The notes beneath the pieces are model-generated. The model searched no databases. It saw only the letters and a list, made by a program, of their open reading frames with translations, and was not told the origin of the DNA. Both the position numbers and the translations under genes were made by a program. From Onchocerca volvulus (lineage: Eukaryota; Nematoda; Chromadorea; Rhabditida; Onchocercidae), in the NCBI GenBank assembly GCA_000499405.2, contig HG738137.1:4278001-4342000 (forward strand): DNA of 64,000 nt. Direction: 5' to 3'. Of this stretch, positions 40,494 through 52,445 are shown in pieces (positions within the stretch are counted from its first letter, which is position 1; the number at the start of each line of letters is the position of its first letter).

Positions 40494-42500
40494 CCTATCA
40501 TTGTTTCATAGACCAGTCTCTGTATATTTTAGATAGGAAATTTTATTAGTTTTGTCTGAACACACGAGAAGAGAAATAATTAATTAGCAACGAACTACAT
40601 GCTGCCTCTGAGCAGGCTTACAGGGCTATAAGTTATTGGTAGCAAGCTTAAAAGTTCCCAAAGATTCTCGGACTAAGCATTCACTTCTATATGTTAGTAT
40701 TCCAAGCTTTCCTACTTTTTTCTTCAATCCTCATATTTTAAAGATTTCCTATGACAAGGAAAAAACTGTCTTTACATTTAGTTTTACAAAACTTAGTAAC
40801 ATTATTATTAGAATCATCATTACGAATAATGAAAATCTATCAGATTTCAAGATAGATGTTATTAAAAAGTATTACACAGGATTGACATCATTTCCAATAA
40901 TATCTTCGGATTTTGATTCAAAAGAAACATTGAGATAATCTGTATTCAATGATTCTTGAGCTTTGATTATCAAATGGATTTCCAAAAGCACAGTCACAAA
41001 ATCTTCCCGCATCCGATTAATTCTGCAGAAGATTGTGCTACCAATTCAGTATTTACTCAGCCATTAAAGAGTCAATTTATTAGTTAAAAAAATTTCGAAC
41101 TCTAATTTCCAAAAAATTTTTGCTAGTTGAATGAATTTGATTTTACGTTCTATAAAGGCTGCTTCGAAATAAATTCCTCGGAAAACATTTGTATAGAAAC
41201 GGATCTCTTCCAAATTCATGCTCGATTTGTCAGAAAATCTTGATCTTTCGTTTTTTTAGTATTTTTTTTAAATTTCTTTTTCCGGTTTAAATTAAAAAAA
41301 ACGCTATTTTGAAGAGAATGCCATGAAAATTGATTAAAAAGGACAGATATATCTATAATATTGACAACATCGTCCACATGCTTAACTATTTCATTTCCAA
41401 TAGAGGCGTTTGATATGAAACAATGAATGCCATTTTTGCTCAGAACTATCTCTGCAGTGTGATTATTCCCAATTTTTCAAATTTATGATGAAATTTCGGA
41501 AACAAATTTTTATTGACCAAAAGAATACTTACCACTGTCAAAAACACCAACAGAAAAAAGATGTTAGTTTATTTTATAGAATAAAGAATTGTAAATTCTT
41601 CGGCGTCTTCTTTCGGGCTATAATTACCACTTTTAAGGCCGATCTTAATATACAAAAAAATTTGAAATATTTGAGAATACTTAAATATTTGAGATGACAT
41701 TAAACATTAAAACCATCTTCCAGTGTCTTCTATCCTATATATATATCATGTTCCTACTATAGTCTAACCAGCAGATGCACTAAAAATTCATTATTCCGCT
41801 CATTTCAATCTTTTCTTTCAGGATTACCTTCGAGAAAGTCGTTTCTCAACGACTAGCTGGAAGAAGATAATTCATACTCAGAGAATAAGAAACTTCACGA
41901 TCCCATTGCTCTTTCAAGTCATCGTAATAACAACACTGTCAAGATGTCTAATTTTAATTTTTCACAAATCCTGGCACAAAATTAACTTTTCAACCGAGAA
42001 TAAGAGAACAGTACGGTAATTTTTAATGATTTTTAGCAATGCCATATTAATAATATTCGTGATATTAAATGAATTGGGCAACAAATTTACCGAAATATTT
42101 GCAATAAAGATTTTATACAATATACTTTATTAACTTTTCATAATTAATTGCAAAATAAGTTTAAAAAAAAGAGAAAAGAACAATTTGCAACATATTGAGA
42201 TAGTTGATAAAAATAGAACTTCAATATTTGAAAAGAAAATTTAAATTATAAAGCGATGAATTTTTTCAAAATTCCAATAGAAAAATTAATAAGTAAAACT
42301 AAGTGGGTAATGCGAAGTCTCGGGAAAAACAATGAGATAGAAATGACCAGAGATGAAACATCACAGATAGCACAATCAGGCTTAATGAGGAAAATAAGTG
42401 AGTAAAATAATGTTTCAAATTCTTGACAACAATATAGAATATAAGCTTCTTTTGAATAATTGAAGAGAAGTGTACTTCAAAACTGTTTTTCATTCAGCTA
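40494..42500. other. Intergenic between bHLH 5' end and FLVCR 3' end
   Basis: The upstream (promoter) side of the bHLH gene meets the 3' side of the minus-strand transporter gene. Open frames at 40636-40938 and 41485-41697 on the plus strand have no motif. I see no further gene. Confidence 0.35.
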
Positions 42501-45500
42501 TTATACTGATTCGGTTTGTAACTGCTGCAGAAAAAATTTGATTGGCTTGTAAAAAGAGTAAAATCAAAAAACAAAGAGAAAAAACTCGAGAAAGCACAAA
42601 TATTTACATTTCCATTCTTTTTCATCGGAATAACGAAATAAATTACTTTATCCATGAATTCTTCCAGAACTCACAACATCTCTAACTAAAATCTTCACGA
42701 TTCATAAAATACTGGATTTATTCCAGACCTCCTCTTCTATTCAAACTAGCTTGCTTTCTTCTGTTTTTTTGATCGAAATAATTAAAAGTATATTGCAATA
42801 TCAGCTTATTTCGAAATAATAAAATCGAAATAATAATTGAAACTTACGGGTAATATGTGTGGAACATTTTCGTCAGCTTTTTGTCTTCGTAGATCAGATT
42901 TGATAAGAGCTTCAAAAGGCATAAATCACAAACATTTCTCACAAAACAATCTTAATTGACGGGATACTTACATCTGTATTATGAGGATTGTGGTGATTCT
43001 TGAGAGACTTAGGAATACGGTAATCAATTGTAGGACAAAATTTTTGTGTAGTTATGAAGGTCGACAGAGCCTGTTATCAAATTTATCAGATGTGTATTAA
43101 GATTTACAATCCGACCCTTAAATTGTACAGGACTTATGGTTTTTGATGAATTGAGTTACCTGAATCAATAGAAGATATGGGGATATAAAACTAACCTGTA
43201 AGGAAAGTCCCGAAAGCGAGAAATCCCGTAAGTGTTAAGTTACTAACAAAGACATTGCCATACTGAAGAATAAAACCAACACATAAAGTAAGAGCTATAC
43301 CAAACACCTGAAAGTATGGAGTATATGAATCATAATTATTTAAAAAACTTTTTTTTTTTTTTTTTAAAGAGTTGAAGAATTTCAATTAAAATAGAGAAAA
43401 TGAAAATTTTCTAGCCATAAAGGGAAGAGGACATATTCTGTAGAATTACAAATAAAAACCTGAGCAGAAGCATTTAGAAGACCCGACGCAGTTCCCTCAG
43501 CTATTGGAAAAGTAAGTTCTGATGCGAATTCGAAACCAATAGGTAAATATCCAGTCATGAAAAACCTGCAAATTGATTATGTGATATAACTGTGATTTCA
43601 GCGATTAGTTTTCATGCTAGCGGTTCAGCAGTACTTTTCAACTGTCGCTTATTTTAAAATTAGGACTCGCATCAACAAACAGTAAGTGGCTGCCAAATGC
43701 TCATTCCACTGAGTTCAACGAGCCATTGGATTCATCAGTTGGTCTTGAAAGCTGCGAGTTTGGCAAACAATGTTTATTATGTCACAGAAGAACTGAAAGA
43801 GTGTTCAAAACACTCTTTCATGAAAAAATTTTTTGACTGTGATATCTTAGAGAGTAACGTAAGTTATATTTACATCTATTTCTTTTTATGAATTTCAGGC
43901 CTAAATTGTAGTCCATCTTTATCCCATGGAACATAGAAATCAATATATTTGATAAAAAAAGTTTCTGAGACTTATATCTTACTGAGAATAATATAAATTC
44001 ATTTGATTTTATCATTACATGCAAATTGTGCAGCTTTGGATTTCTGCAAAAATATGCATCTTTTTCAAAAAGTAAATTTATTCCCTCTTATCAGTTTGCT
44101 GGATCCTGGATTATTTTTCGTAATTTATTCGAAGAGGTTCATTTTCCGATTATAAGTCTTCGTAAATAGTATGACACTATGACACTTGGTACCTTTCGTT
44201 CAGAGCGATTATGGTTGCTCATTGTAGTGTTCCGTTTTTTTCCTTTTTTTGATTTTCTTATTGCTATTATGTTTTGAAAATTGGTTTTTTTTTTCTATAA
44301 TTATTAACATTTTTAAATACAAATTAAAATAAATGATGACAGCATCGTGAAATTCCCTTAACAGACTGATGCTTTGCTATGTCCGACATGTCGTTGCAGC
44401 ACTATTTTTTATTGCATTTTAATTTCCGGCTGTTCTGATTTCCGTGTTGAATTTAATTATATCTTTTATCATTGACTTATTATCCATCTTGCATTGACTG
44501 AATTGAATAAATTAGTGACATTTATATTAAACTTAAAGCTTAAAATTTATTGTAAATCATACCCGAGAAATATGGAGCTTACATAAATATACCACATTTG
44601 CGCGACATCTATCAAAAAAGTAAACACCAGCATGCCCACTGTACAAAATATATATACAACAAGGGTGGTCAATCTAAAAAAAAGTGATTTATAATAAATT
44701 AAAAATTCTCTTCTAGCCTGAACCAGTTGAAGTTAGTACTTATTTAAATTACGATCTTGATACTGTATTTCGAATAAGGGCTTATTTCAACTACAGATAA
44801 ATTTTCGTGTGAAAATATTAAAACTTACTTAAGCGGAGTAAAAGCAAAACAGAATAATATTGAACCAAACAGATCAAAAACATGGATTAGTCATTAAAGC
44901 TAATTAGTGATTGAATTGAATTGATTAAACAACTAATTTAGACAGACCTGCTTTCCAGCTGCCGTACTGACAGTTTGCCACGCCAACAAAACTTATTGGA
45001 TTTACTTATTTTTATACATTTCTTTTTTACTTACTTGAACTCATGAAAACGATCTAGAATGAAACCACATAGCACTGAACCAATCATTCCTGCTAGAATC
45101 AACAGCAGACCAATCATTCCTGTAATCTTATTACCGCGGGTAAATAGCAAAATATTTTGATCAGTCAAAAAATTCTTTCGAAAAAAAAAATAATCTTTAC
45201 TTTTCATTAATTATTCATAATATTTCTATATGATTTTATAGTTCAAATTAAGACTTCTTTTTAAGTAAATCAAAAAGTTGCATAGGAATTATATAAATTA
45301 CTAGCTAAATCGGAACGCAAAGCGAGGCAGATCCAACTAGTTTATGGAGGACCGGCTCCAGCTATCTATATGAATAAAAATGTCAATGTTCGTTTTTTCA
45401 AAATTTTAAACCTCCGAAAGTTCTTAAACACGCTCCTTATCTATATTAATTCAAAGTCTTAGATATCGGAAAGTCCATACTTGTTGCTCTGAAATCCTGA

Positions 45501-48500
45501 CATAACGTTGCATTCGAATACGCGCATGTATTTATACATGCGTTTCTGTAGCTCAGTCTGATTAAGTGAAAAAAAGAAAAAAGAAAGCGCATGTTTCCAG
45601 TGTTGTAATTTGATTTGTAGTTTGGTTGGATTGGAGATTGATTCGTGCTATTATGATTCGGCTAGGTCAGCAATAAGTGCAAGGAAGTTTTTGTGTCTTG
45701 TCTGACAGAAATGAATGCTATTGAGAAATGTTTTATTGATTAATGACGAATGTTTCTTCGTAACAATTATTAGAGAACAACCAGACAAATTAATCACGGG
45801 ATTATTCTTTCTTTTGCCAATAATAGAAAAGAATACTATTCAAGTGAATTGTAGGGTTGTTGCTACTGTTTTGTCACTTTGAACTCGAACTGGAACCCGT
45901 GGATCTTCGAACTGTTGCTGGTCGATCTTTGTCGTTTATCTATGAATTGGAGTGTTTTGGTGTTAAACATGTTTGTCTTCACTTTGAAACTATGTCGCGC
46001 CACTTTATCTTTAATATTTCTTGATCAGCGTCAAACACGACTCCGTGTTCAGCAATCACGCAATTATAATCGCCCTGCATTCCGATAAAATCCAGCTGAT
46101 GATTATAGTTTGAGCCCGCATGTTCTCATCGACATTATGACTGAAGTATGTCCTTGTTGCAAGGCTCTGACATTTAATGGAGAAACGAAAGGAATGTGTT
46201 GCGCTACCGGAAAAATTAAACTACCTCAATTTGAAGAACCACCAGAGCCACTGCTTGCCGAATATATTGCCAAATCAAAGCGTTTATTATCTAAAATCAG
46301 AAAATACAACTCGTGCTTCCAAATGACGTCATTTGGCGCAGAAATCGTAACAAAACAATTCATGCCAACTTTCAAAGTGAAAGGACAAATTTATCGTAAA
46401 GCCAGCAGAAGATGGCGATAAATTAGCAACCATACAATGTGAAATGGTGATACCAAAGTAAATAACTGGTGGGTTGTTCCATATTTACCTCTATATTAAA
46501 AACAAATAAACCGCATACAAACGTGGAATACTGTAACTTCGTTAAATCGATCAAATACATTTGTAAAGCAGCGACATGGCAGTTTTTGGCGTACAGCTAG
46601 AAAGAAGTGATAGAAATGCAATACTAGATATCGATGAAATCGTACAGCATTAGGCTGGAAAATACATAAGCAGCAATGAAGCGAATTCTTTTATTTCCCA
46701 TATACGAGCGAAGTCCAGCTGTTATTCATTTAACAGTACATGTAGAAAATGGACGACGCGTTTATTTCACAGCTGCAAATGTACGACAAATAGTCTTGAA
46801 TCCATCGATTATAACATTAACTGTTTTCTTCACATTATGTCAAAATGAAGCATTTACGAAAGCACTGTTATATTCGGAAGTACCTACGTATTATACATGG
46901 AATACAAGTAGAAAATCATTTGAACGACGCAAAGGAGGAGAACTAATTGACGGACAAATTGGCATATTCAAACAAATTACGATAGGCAGATTGTACATTA
47001 TGCATCCTAAATCAAGACGAATGCTTCTTCCTTTGCATGTTGTTAGTGAATGTGCCCGGTCTGACTTCCTTCCAGCAATTAAAAATTGTGAACGGTGTTC
47101 TAAATGCTATTTTCCGCAGTGCATGTCAAGTTTTGAATTTATTGGAGAACGACCGATACCGGGATGCATGCATTAATGACGCATGCAACACGTCACAACC
47201 AAATCAAATTCGTTCATTGCAATCATATTGACTGCCTGCTCTCCTTTATCTCTAAGAGCGTTATGGGAGAAATATAAATCGCACATGGCTGAAGAAATCC
47301 TCCACCGAATACGCAGCGAAAATTCAAATATTGGATTTCATATGGATTTCATAGCAGATATCTAAGAAACGTTGATAATGAGTGAAGACTTGTGCTTGAA
47401 AATCACGAACAAAGTTCTCAATCAACTGGGAAGGCCATCATCGGATCGACCTGCTGCGGTTTCGTTCGATGTAAAATTGCGTCACGAACAAAATTACAAC
47501 ACGACTGGTCTTTTGTCATATGTACAATCAAATATTCCTAAGCTAACGTTTGAGCAAAAATGCGTTTACGATCAAATAATGCAAATTGTCAATAAGGGAT
47601 TTGGAGAAATCTTCTTTTTAGATGCGCCAGAAGGAACAGTAAAACGTTCCTAATAAGATTGATTCTGCCCACAATTCGATCCCAAAATGGCATAGCCTTA
47701 ACTCTTGCATCATCCGGAATAGCTGCAACATTGCTATCAGGTGGAAGAACTGCTCATTCCGTTTTGAAATTGCCATTGAGTATGCAATTCATTGAAACTA
47801 CCGCATGTGACATTTCTAAAACATCCGCACGAGAAAAGTATTTCAAAATGTAAACTTATTTTTGGGATGAATCTACAATGACGCACAAAAAATTGGTCCA
47901 GGTTCTTGATCGATCATTGCAAGATTTGCGTGGAAATATCAGACCATTTGGGAACGCATCAATATTGCTTGCATGAGATTTCAGGCAAATATTACCTGTA
48001 ATTCTTCGATCGATACCAGCGAGCAAAATGAATGCTTGTCTAAAATACTTTATTTTGTAGCGTAGAAACGTTAAAATTAACTACAATATGCGTGTCCAGC
48101 TGCAAAACGATCAATCAACTGGGATCTTCTGACATCAATTGCTGGAAATTAGGAATGGAAAGCTCGGTTGATCTGACCTCAGGACGAATTTTATTGCCTC
48201 ATAACTTCTGCAATTTAGTAACATCAAAAGAAGAGTTGGTTGTAGAGGTATTTTCCGATATTCAAACAAATTATAAGAATCATGATTGGCTGAGTGAACG
48301 AACTATTCTTGCGGCCAAGAACAAAGACTTTCGACGAACTTCAATCTAACATTCAAAGCGAGACAGCCACATACAAGACCGTTGACGCTATTGTGAAGGT
48401 AGATGAAGCGGTTAATTATCCAACACAATTTTTTAATTCACTCGATCTGCCAGGGATGCTACCGCATGTACTGCAATTGAAAATCGGCGTGCCAATTATC

Positions 48501-51500
48501 ATGTTGCGAAATATCTAGCAGCCAAAACTTTGCAACGGCACGCAGTATGCAGTTAAAAGATTAACGAGCGATGTCGTAGAAACAACAATCTTGACATTGA
48601 CAGGGCCTTTCAAAAGTGAAAATGCCCTCATTCCTTGCATACCTATGATTGCAACAGATATGCCATTTCAGTTAAAGAGATTGCAATTCCCAATTCGATT
48701 GGCGTTTGCATTCACCATCAACAAAGCTCAGATCAATCTTTGGAACTGTGCGGTTTAGAGACCGACTGCTTCTCACATGGAAAATTATATGTTGCGTGTT
48801 CTAGAGTCGGTAAATCAGACAATCTCTATATACACAGAGAATAACAAAAAATATTGTACACCCACAAGTATTGTAAAATAAATTGATTGAACGAAACATT
48901 TAAAAATTATACACTATCATGACCTCGACATTTTTTTTTCAGCAAAAAGTAAACGAACTATATTCCTCAAAAAGCAAAAAAAAAAGGAAAAAGCTTAAAT
49001 TACTTGCCTTATTCATTTAAAGGCCTATTCGAATGCAACGGGGTATGAAAATTTCAAATCAATCGATGAAGAACTTGAAACGTAGGAGGAAGCAGTCGCA
49101 ATCAATGCAGAAAGTAGGCATGGTGAATAAATTCTATCCGCTCATTATACGCGGTGTGAGGCGAACTTAAAAAGTTCAGTCCGATCATGAGAGCGTGGTG
49201 CAGGGCGGAGTCAAAAACTTCAGTCCCCTTACTTTTAGTTATCATGGACGTGACACATGTAAAAAGTATGACTATATGAAAATAATGGCCTATTCGAATA
49301 CAAGGTTGTGCCAAAATTTGAAAAAAATCGGTGGAGAACTTAAGAAGTTCCGTCCGCGCTAACAGGAATATTTACATTTTCATTTATATGGATAGGTTAC
49401 ATGATGTACCTGCACTTTCTTGTTCGTCAGGATGAAACATCAGTATCATTTGGCTGAGCACTGTTGACACGGCATAAAACACACCAACATTAATTCCTAC
49501 AAAACTTTACTTATTCTCATATATCTCATTTCGAAAAAGTCTGCGCAAAAACATTTAAGTGAGTTTTGTAGATGGACGAGAGTGAAGCAAGTAGTAAGTT
49601 TTTTCTAGTTTTTCGAGATCTTTGTACTTTATATTTTTGGGTTTTAAGGATCATGCAGATTTTCAATGAGTAGCCTTGTTATGACTTTGTCTTGATTTAT
49701 ATGAATCCATAACTCTGATCAAGCAATAAAACAATGGCATACCATAAGTGATGAAAAGAAGTATAAAATTTGGATTCATCATTAACTGTTTCAATGAACG
49801 ATAATAATTTTTCTCGCTGGTATTCGATAGCACTCGTAATTGTGCTAAACTTGGTGGTAAGCGTGGTTTTTTTGGAAATGCTAAAAAAAAAAAAAAGAAA
49901 AAAAAATGAAATTTTTGGTAAATGCAATACATAATATCCGATGAAATGAATAATAAGGAATGGAAATTAAAACAAAAAATAGCGTAGAATTTATAAGTAA
50001 TTGAAGACTAATTTGATAAAAACAATCTTGACATAGCAAAATGATAGGATATTACTAACACAAGACACGATCATGAACATCGCTGCGCTAATTTTTTAGT
50101 TTTAATTAGAATGAATAAAAAAATAACTTACAAAATACGACTATCGAGAAAATAATAGTATTGGCGACAACAGAAATGAGAAACAATCGGCTCAAATCAG
50201 AGGCAATAAAATCCGTAGCACCCGTATGAACCAGAACAGGAGGAAGCAGAAAGCCAATTGCAATGCCTAACTGAAAAAAAATTAAAACTTTCTCACAGAA
50301 TTTCCAAGTTGATCGAAAAATTGACTAGCAAACCTAAAACATAGATTTATAATTTTTTAAAATAAACACCACTGATTCTTATTTGTTCCAACTTCATTTT
50401 AACTTTGGTTTGGCGTTTTTTCTGCCTGCTTAAATTACTTTCTCTATTTAAATTTAATTTTCTCATAAGACGAACTGACATACTTGGTTGCCAAAGACAC
50501 CAATCGCGCATGCTGTCGAAACTTGATTTGAACCGAACCATACAGCGGCTAACCTTGGTGGTATACTCAGGATAAACATTTGTGAAATGCCCACAATCGT
50601 TTGTCCCAGGAATGTGATCCAGAATGCGTCTTAACTACAAATTATCCTCTTTTTGTCAGCAATTTCGGATTTTTAAAATATTTTGTTTCACTGGAATTCC
50701 CGATCAACACATTTTTGTATATTTATTTATGTAGACATATAGTAGTTAGTCATGTCATCTCATTTTCAATTATCATCATGATCTGATCTTAAGGTAGCAA
50801 AAACATTTTCAATTATCATTATGATCTGATCTTAAGATAGCAAAAACATTTTCAATTATCATTATGATCTGATCTTAAGATATATTGAGACTTAAACAGA
50901 CTAACCAGGCGTCGTTGAAAACATTTTCACCCATGCTCCAATGCAGTTACCACCAGAACCAAGTATTATAGATATTCGTAAGCCATATTTGTCAAGAACC
51001 CAACTGAAAATTGATTTGCTTGTTTTTATTTAAATTTATTTTAAATGATTTTCATTATTTGAAAGTAAAATTGCATTTCTTTCGGCACTGAAAATGCTAA
51101 TTTTGCTCATATGAATGGATTACTGAACTTTTTCTTAAAACTGGCATATGTATGTAGGAAAAAGGAAGAAAGTTTCAAATGAAAACAATTACAGTTACCA
51201 GTGCTAAAAGCATCGTTCTTCTAACATCTCTATGACTCAACAAGTGCTACGTTCCGTCAAGACAGCCTTTTCTCCTCATGAATTGACAAATTTGATTTCT
51301 CAACATTCTACAAAATCAAGATAAAAAAAATAAAAAAAATTGATGGAACCTTGCAGGAAGCACAAAAATGATATAAGTAAGCATGTAAATCATTGAAGTC
51401 CAATTGACAGCAACATATGATACTGAGTAGAACTGAACAATGATATGGGAGATAACGGAATATTCAATCCATTGCATTGAATTGGAAGCTGATAACAAGA

Positions 51501-51618
51501 CGAACAGCAATAATATATAATAACGCTTTTTATACTGATGAATCTCCTGAGATTTTAGTGCTTCCTCCCCTTCTGTTTCCCGCAGCACTGGTGTTTTTGG
51601 CTCAGTTACCGTTTCCAT
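42501..51618 (-). CDS. FLVCR: FLVCR/SLC49-family major facilitator transporter
   Basis: A 12-transmembrane transporter of the SLC49 family, whose vertebrate members are linked to heme export and choline/ethanolamine uptake. Twelve minus-strand exons: 51618-51350, 51003-50906, 50629-50484, 50270-50132, 49880-49743, 49496-49410, 45119-45035, 44673-44563, 43565-43460, 43307-43196, 42909-42848 and 42524-42501. Phases all close to 458 aa. Family-specific text: [15 protein letters not shown] in TM1, [12 protein letters not shown], then [10 protein letters not shown] at the MFS loop 2-3 signature, [91 protein letters not shown] and [12 protein letters not shown]. The ATG follows acceptor-like AAACAG and TTTCAG sites, so trans-splicing is likely. 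Helitron-like copy B occupies the intron between exons 6 and 7. The last exon codes for only QLQTESV. Confidence 0.93.
42972..43070 (-). CDS. 99-nt candidate cassette exon in the FLVCR gene
   Basis: Between exons 10 and 11, acceptor GATAACAG and donor GAT|GTAAGT flank 99 nt. One frame is fully open ([11 protein letters not shown]..., 33 codons), but the flanking introns are phase 1, and in that phase the exon adds about 16 residues and then a stop. If used it would shorten the C-terminus ([14 protein letters not shown]) or trigger decay of the mRNA. No transcript evidence; it may be a decoy. Confidence 0.25.
45362..45560 (+). repeat. 5' subterminal repeat block of Helitron-like copy B
   Basis: Starts with the terminal motif and continues AAATTTTAAACCTCCGAAAG and GACATAACGTTGCATTCGAA, the inverted form of the 3' block modules. 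It ends near a short foldback GCATGTATTTATACATGC at 45524-45541. Confidence 0.65.
45879..46425 (+). pseudogene. Helitron-like N-terminal domain remnant of copy B
   Basis: The N-terminal part of a Helitron RepHel protein. Two frames are needed: [15 protein letters not shown] ends in a stop at 46088, then [20 protein letters not shown] through the CxxC...CC zinc-binding-like cysteines, [12 protein letters not shown], and [13 protein letters not shown]. At about 46398 the coding match jumps across a deletion to the region just upstream of the helicase. The preceding methionine lies in a TTG context, so no genuine start is claimed. Confidence 0.8.
46676..48843 (+). pseudogene. PIF1-like helicase domain of Helitron-like copy B, broken
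   Basis: Spread over at least eight frames: 46676-47176 ([27 protein letters not shown]), 47037-47231, 47183-47365, 47372-47653 ([16 protein letters not shown], then [12 protein letters not shown] with a ruined Walker A), 47659-47853 ([17 protein letters not shown]), 48092-48349, 48294-48518 and 48635-48844 ([20 protein letters not shown]). Up to 48715 the breaks are shared with copy A. The C-terminal motif is intact here only. Non-functional. Confidence 0.85.
46735..48715 (+). repeat. 1,981 bp tract apparently identical to 6555-8535 (inverted)
   Basis: Partner of the tract in copy A. There is no length difference, so positions map as 55270 minus x. The boundaries are sharp: at 46734 an A/C difference, with an 8-nt indel near 46672; at 48716 a T/C difference, followed by diverged sequence. 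Confidence 0.85.
49021..49396 (+). repeat. 3' subterminal repeat block of Helitron-like copy B
   Basis: Two modules of the CCTATTCGAATGCAACG / ATCGATGAAGAACTTGAAAC type at 49023-49085 and 49288-49350, separated by GCATGGTGAATAAATTCTAT and CTTACTTTTAGTTATCATGG segments. It matches 5851-6180 in copy A at roughly four of five positions, clearly more diverged than the internal tract. Confidence 0.75.
50762..50882. repeat. 43-bp tandem repeat, 2.8 copies
   Basis: Units at 50762-50804, 50805-50847 and 50848-50882 (partial). The unit begins ATTTTCAATTATCATTATGA and ends TAGCAAAAAC. Units 2 and 3 are identical over the shared 35 nt; unit 1 differs at two positions. It lies in the FLVCR intron between exons 2 and 3, about 24 bp from the exon 2 donor. 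Confidence 0.9.
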
Positions 51619-52445
51619 CTGTTTTTATTTCCTGAAATCCTAAAAACTGCAGATGTCTGTAAGTAAGTAATGACGAATACATATCATCAAATCATTTAGC
51701 AATAAATCCTTTGCAAGATACTAGAAATTGGAATATTGCTGCAATAAATTAAGGCAAAAAATGGTTCAAAAATTTGTGAGATTTAATTTAAATACGATAG
51801 TAGCCAAGAGAAGCAATACATTTCATTGCGCTATATTAACATTTTTCATAAACTCATACAAACAATCAATTATCAGTTCCTTCAAAATCTCATAGTTGAG
51901 ATTCTGCTATTCATTAATTAATCCTTTATAAGCATTTCTACTTTTTTAATTGCAACTGCGCTCTAATTTATATTATTCGGTATTAAAAAAAAAAAAAAAA
52001 CTTCAAATGTGCACATAATGAAATGAAAAATTAGGCTATTTGTCACTTTAAATAGTACTAAATAGCATTCGGTACAGTTAGTGCACCACTTTGCACAAAC
52101 TGGATTTCTTATCTGATTCCTTTGATTTTTCAAAGTTGGCCTCTTCATTCTATTCAAAAGAGTAAGTCCCTAAAAATTAGTAGTAGTTCCAAAAAATTGC
52201 AGAAATCATTCAAAATCTAAAATCAAAAAAGAAGACTTATAGAAAATTCAGATTCCAAGAAATATAACAGAAACTTTATTTGATATATATACACAAGCAA
52301 GATAATACGATGAAAATTGCTAACAAGGAATTTTTTGCACCAAAACATTGATCGATTTTGAACAAAATCGATACGAATTGATCTTGAAGAAAAAAGTCAC
52401 GTAAAAACTTTTGAAATCTTTAATTAATGCCCATACGAAGTACAA
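51619..52445. other. Upstream region of the FLVCR gene
   Basis: AT-rich sequence with no gene. A minus-strand frame at 51963-52157 lacks motif or splice support. The transporter promoter should be here. Confidence 0.4.

Larger units (their letters stand above)
45362..49396 (+). mobile_element. Helitron-like element, degenerate copy B, inside an FLVCR intron
   Basis: Same family as copy A but on the plus strand. It keeps the N-terminal part missing from A: NYNRPAF near 46060, [38 protein letters not shown] and [20 protein letters not shown] (46110-46400). It has lost about 1.1 kb of the Rep core at about 46398, where AAAGCC is joined directly to AGCAGAAG. The helicase part runs to its natural end ([20 protein letters not shown], about 48770-48843). 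The termini, CTATCTATATGAATAAAAAT on the left and the inverse of CTATCCATATAAATGAAAAT on the right, match at 26 of 31 positions over a slightly longer window. It is broken by the same frameshifts as copy A in the shared tract and cannot be autonomous. Confidence 0.88.

Noticed and set aside
42299..42493. 64-codon minus-strand frame just downstream of the FLVCR stop
   Set aside because: It lies after the inferred stop codon at 42503-42501, is low-complexity and has no acceptor, so it is most likely 3' UTR.
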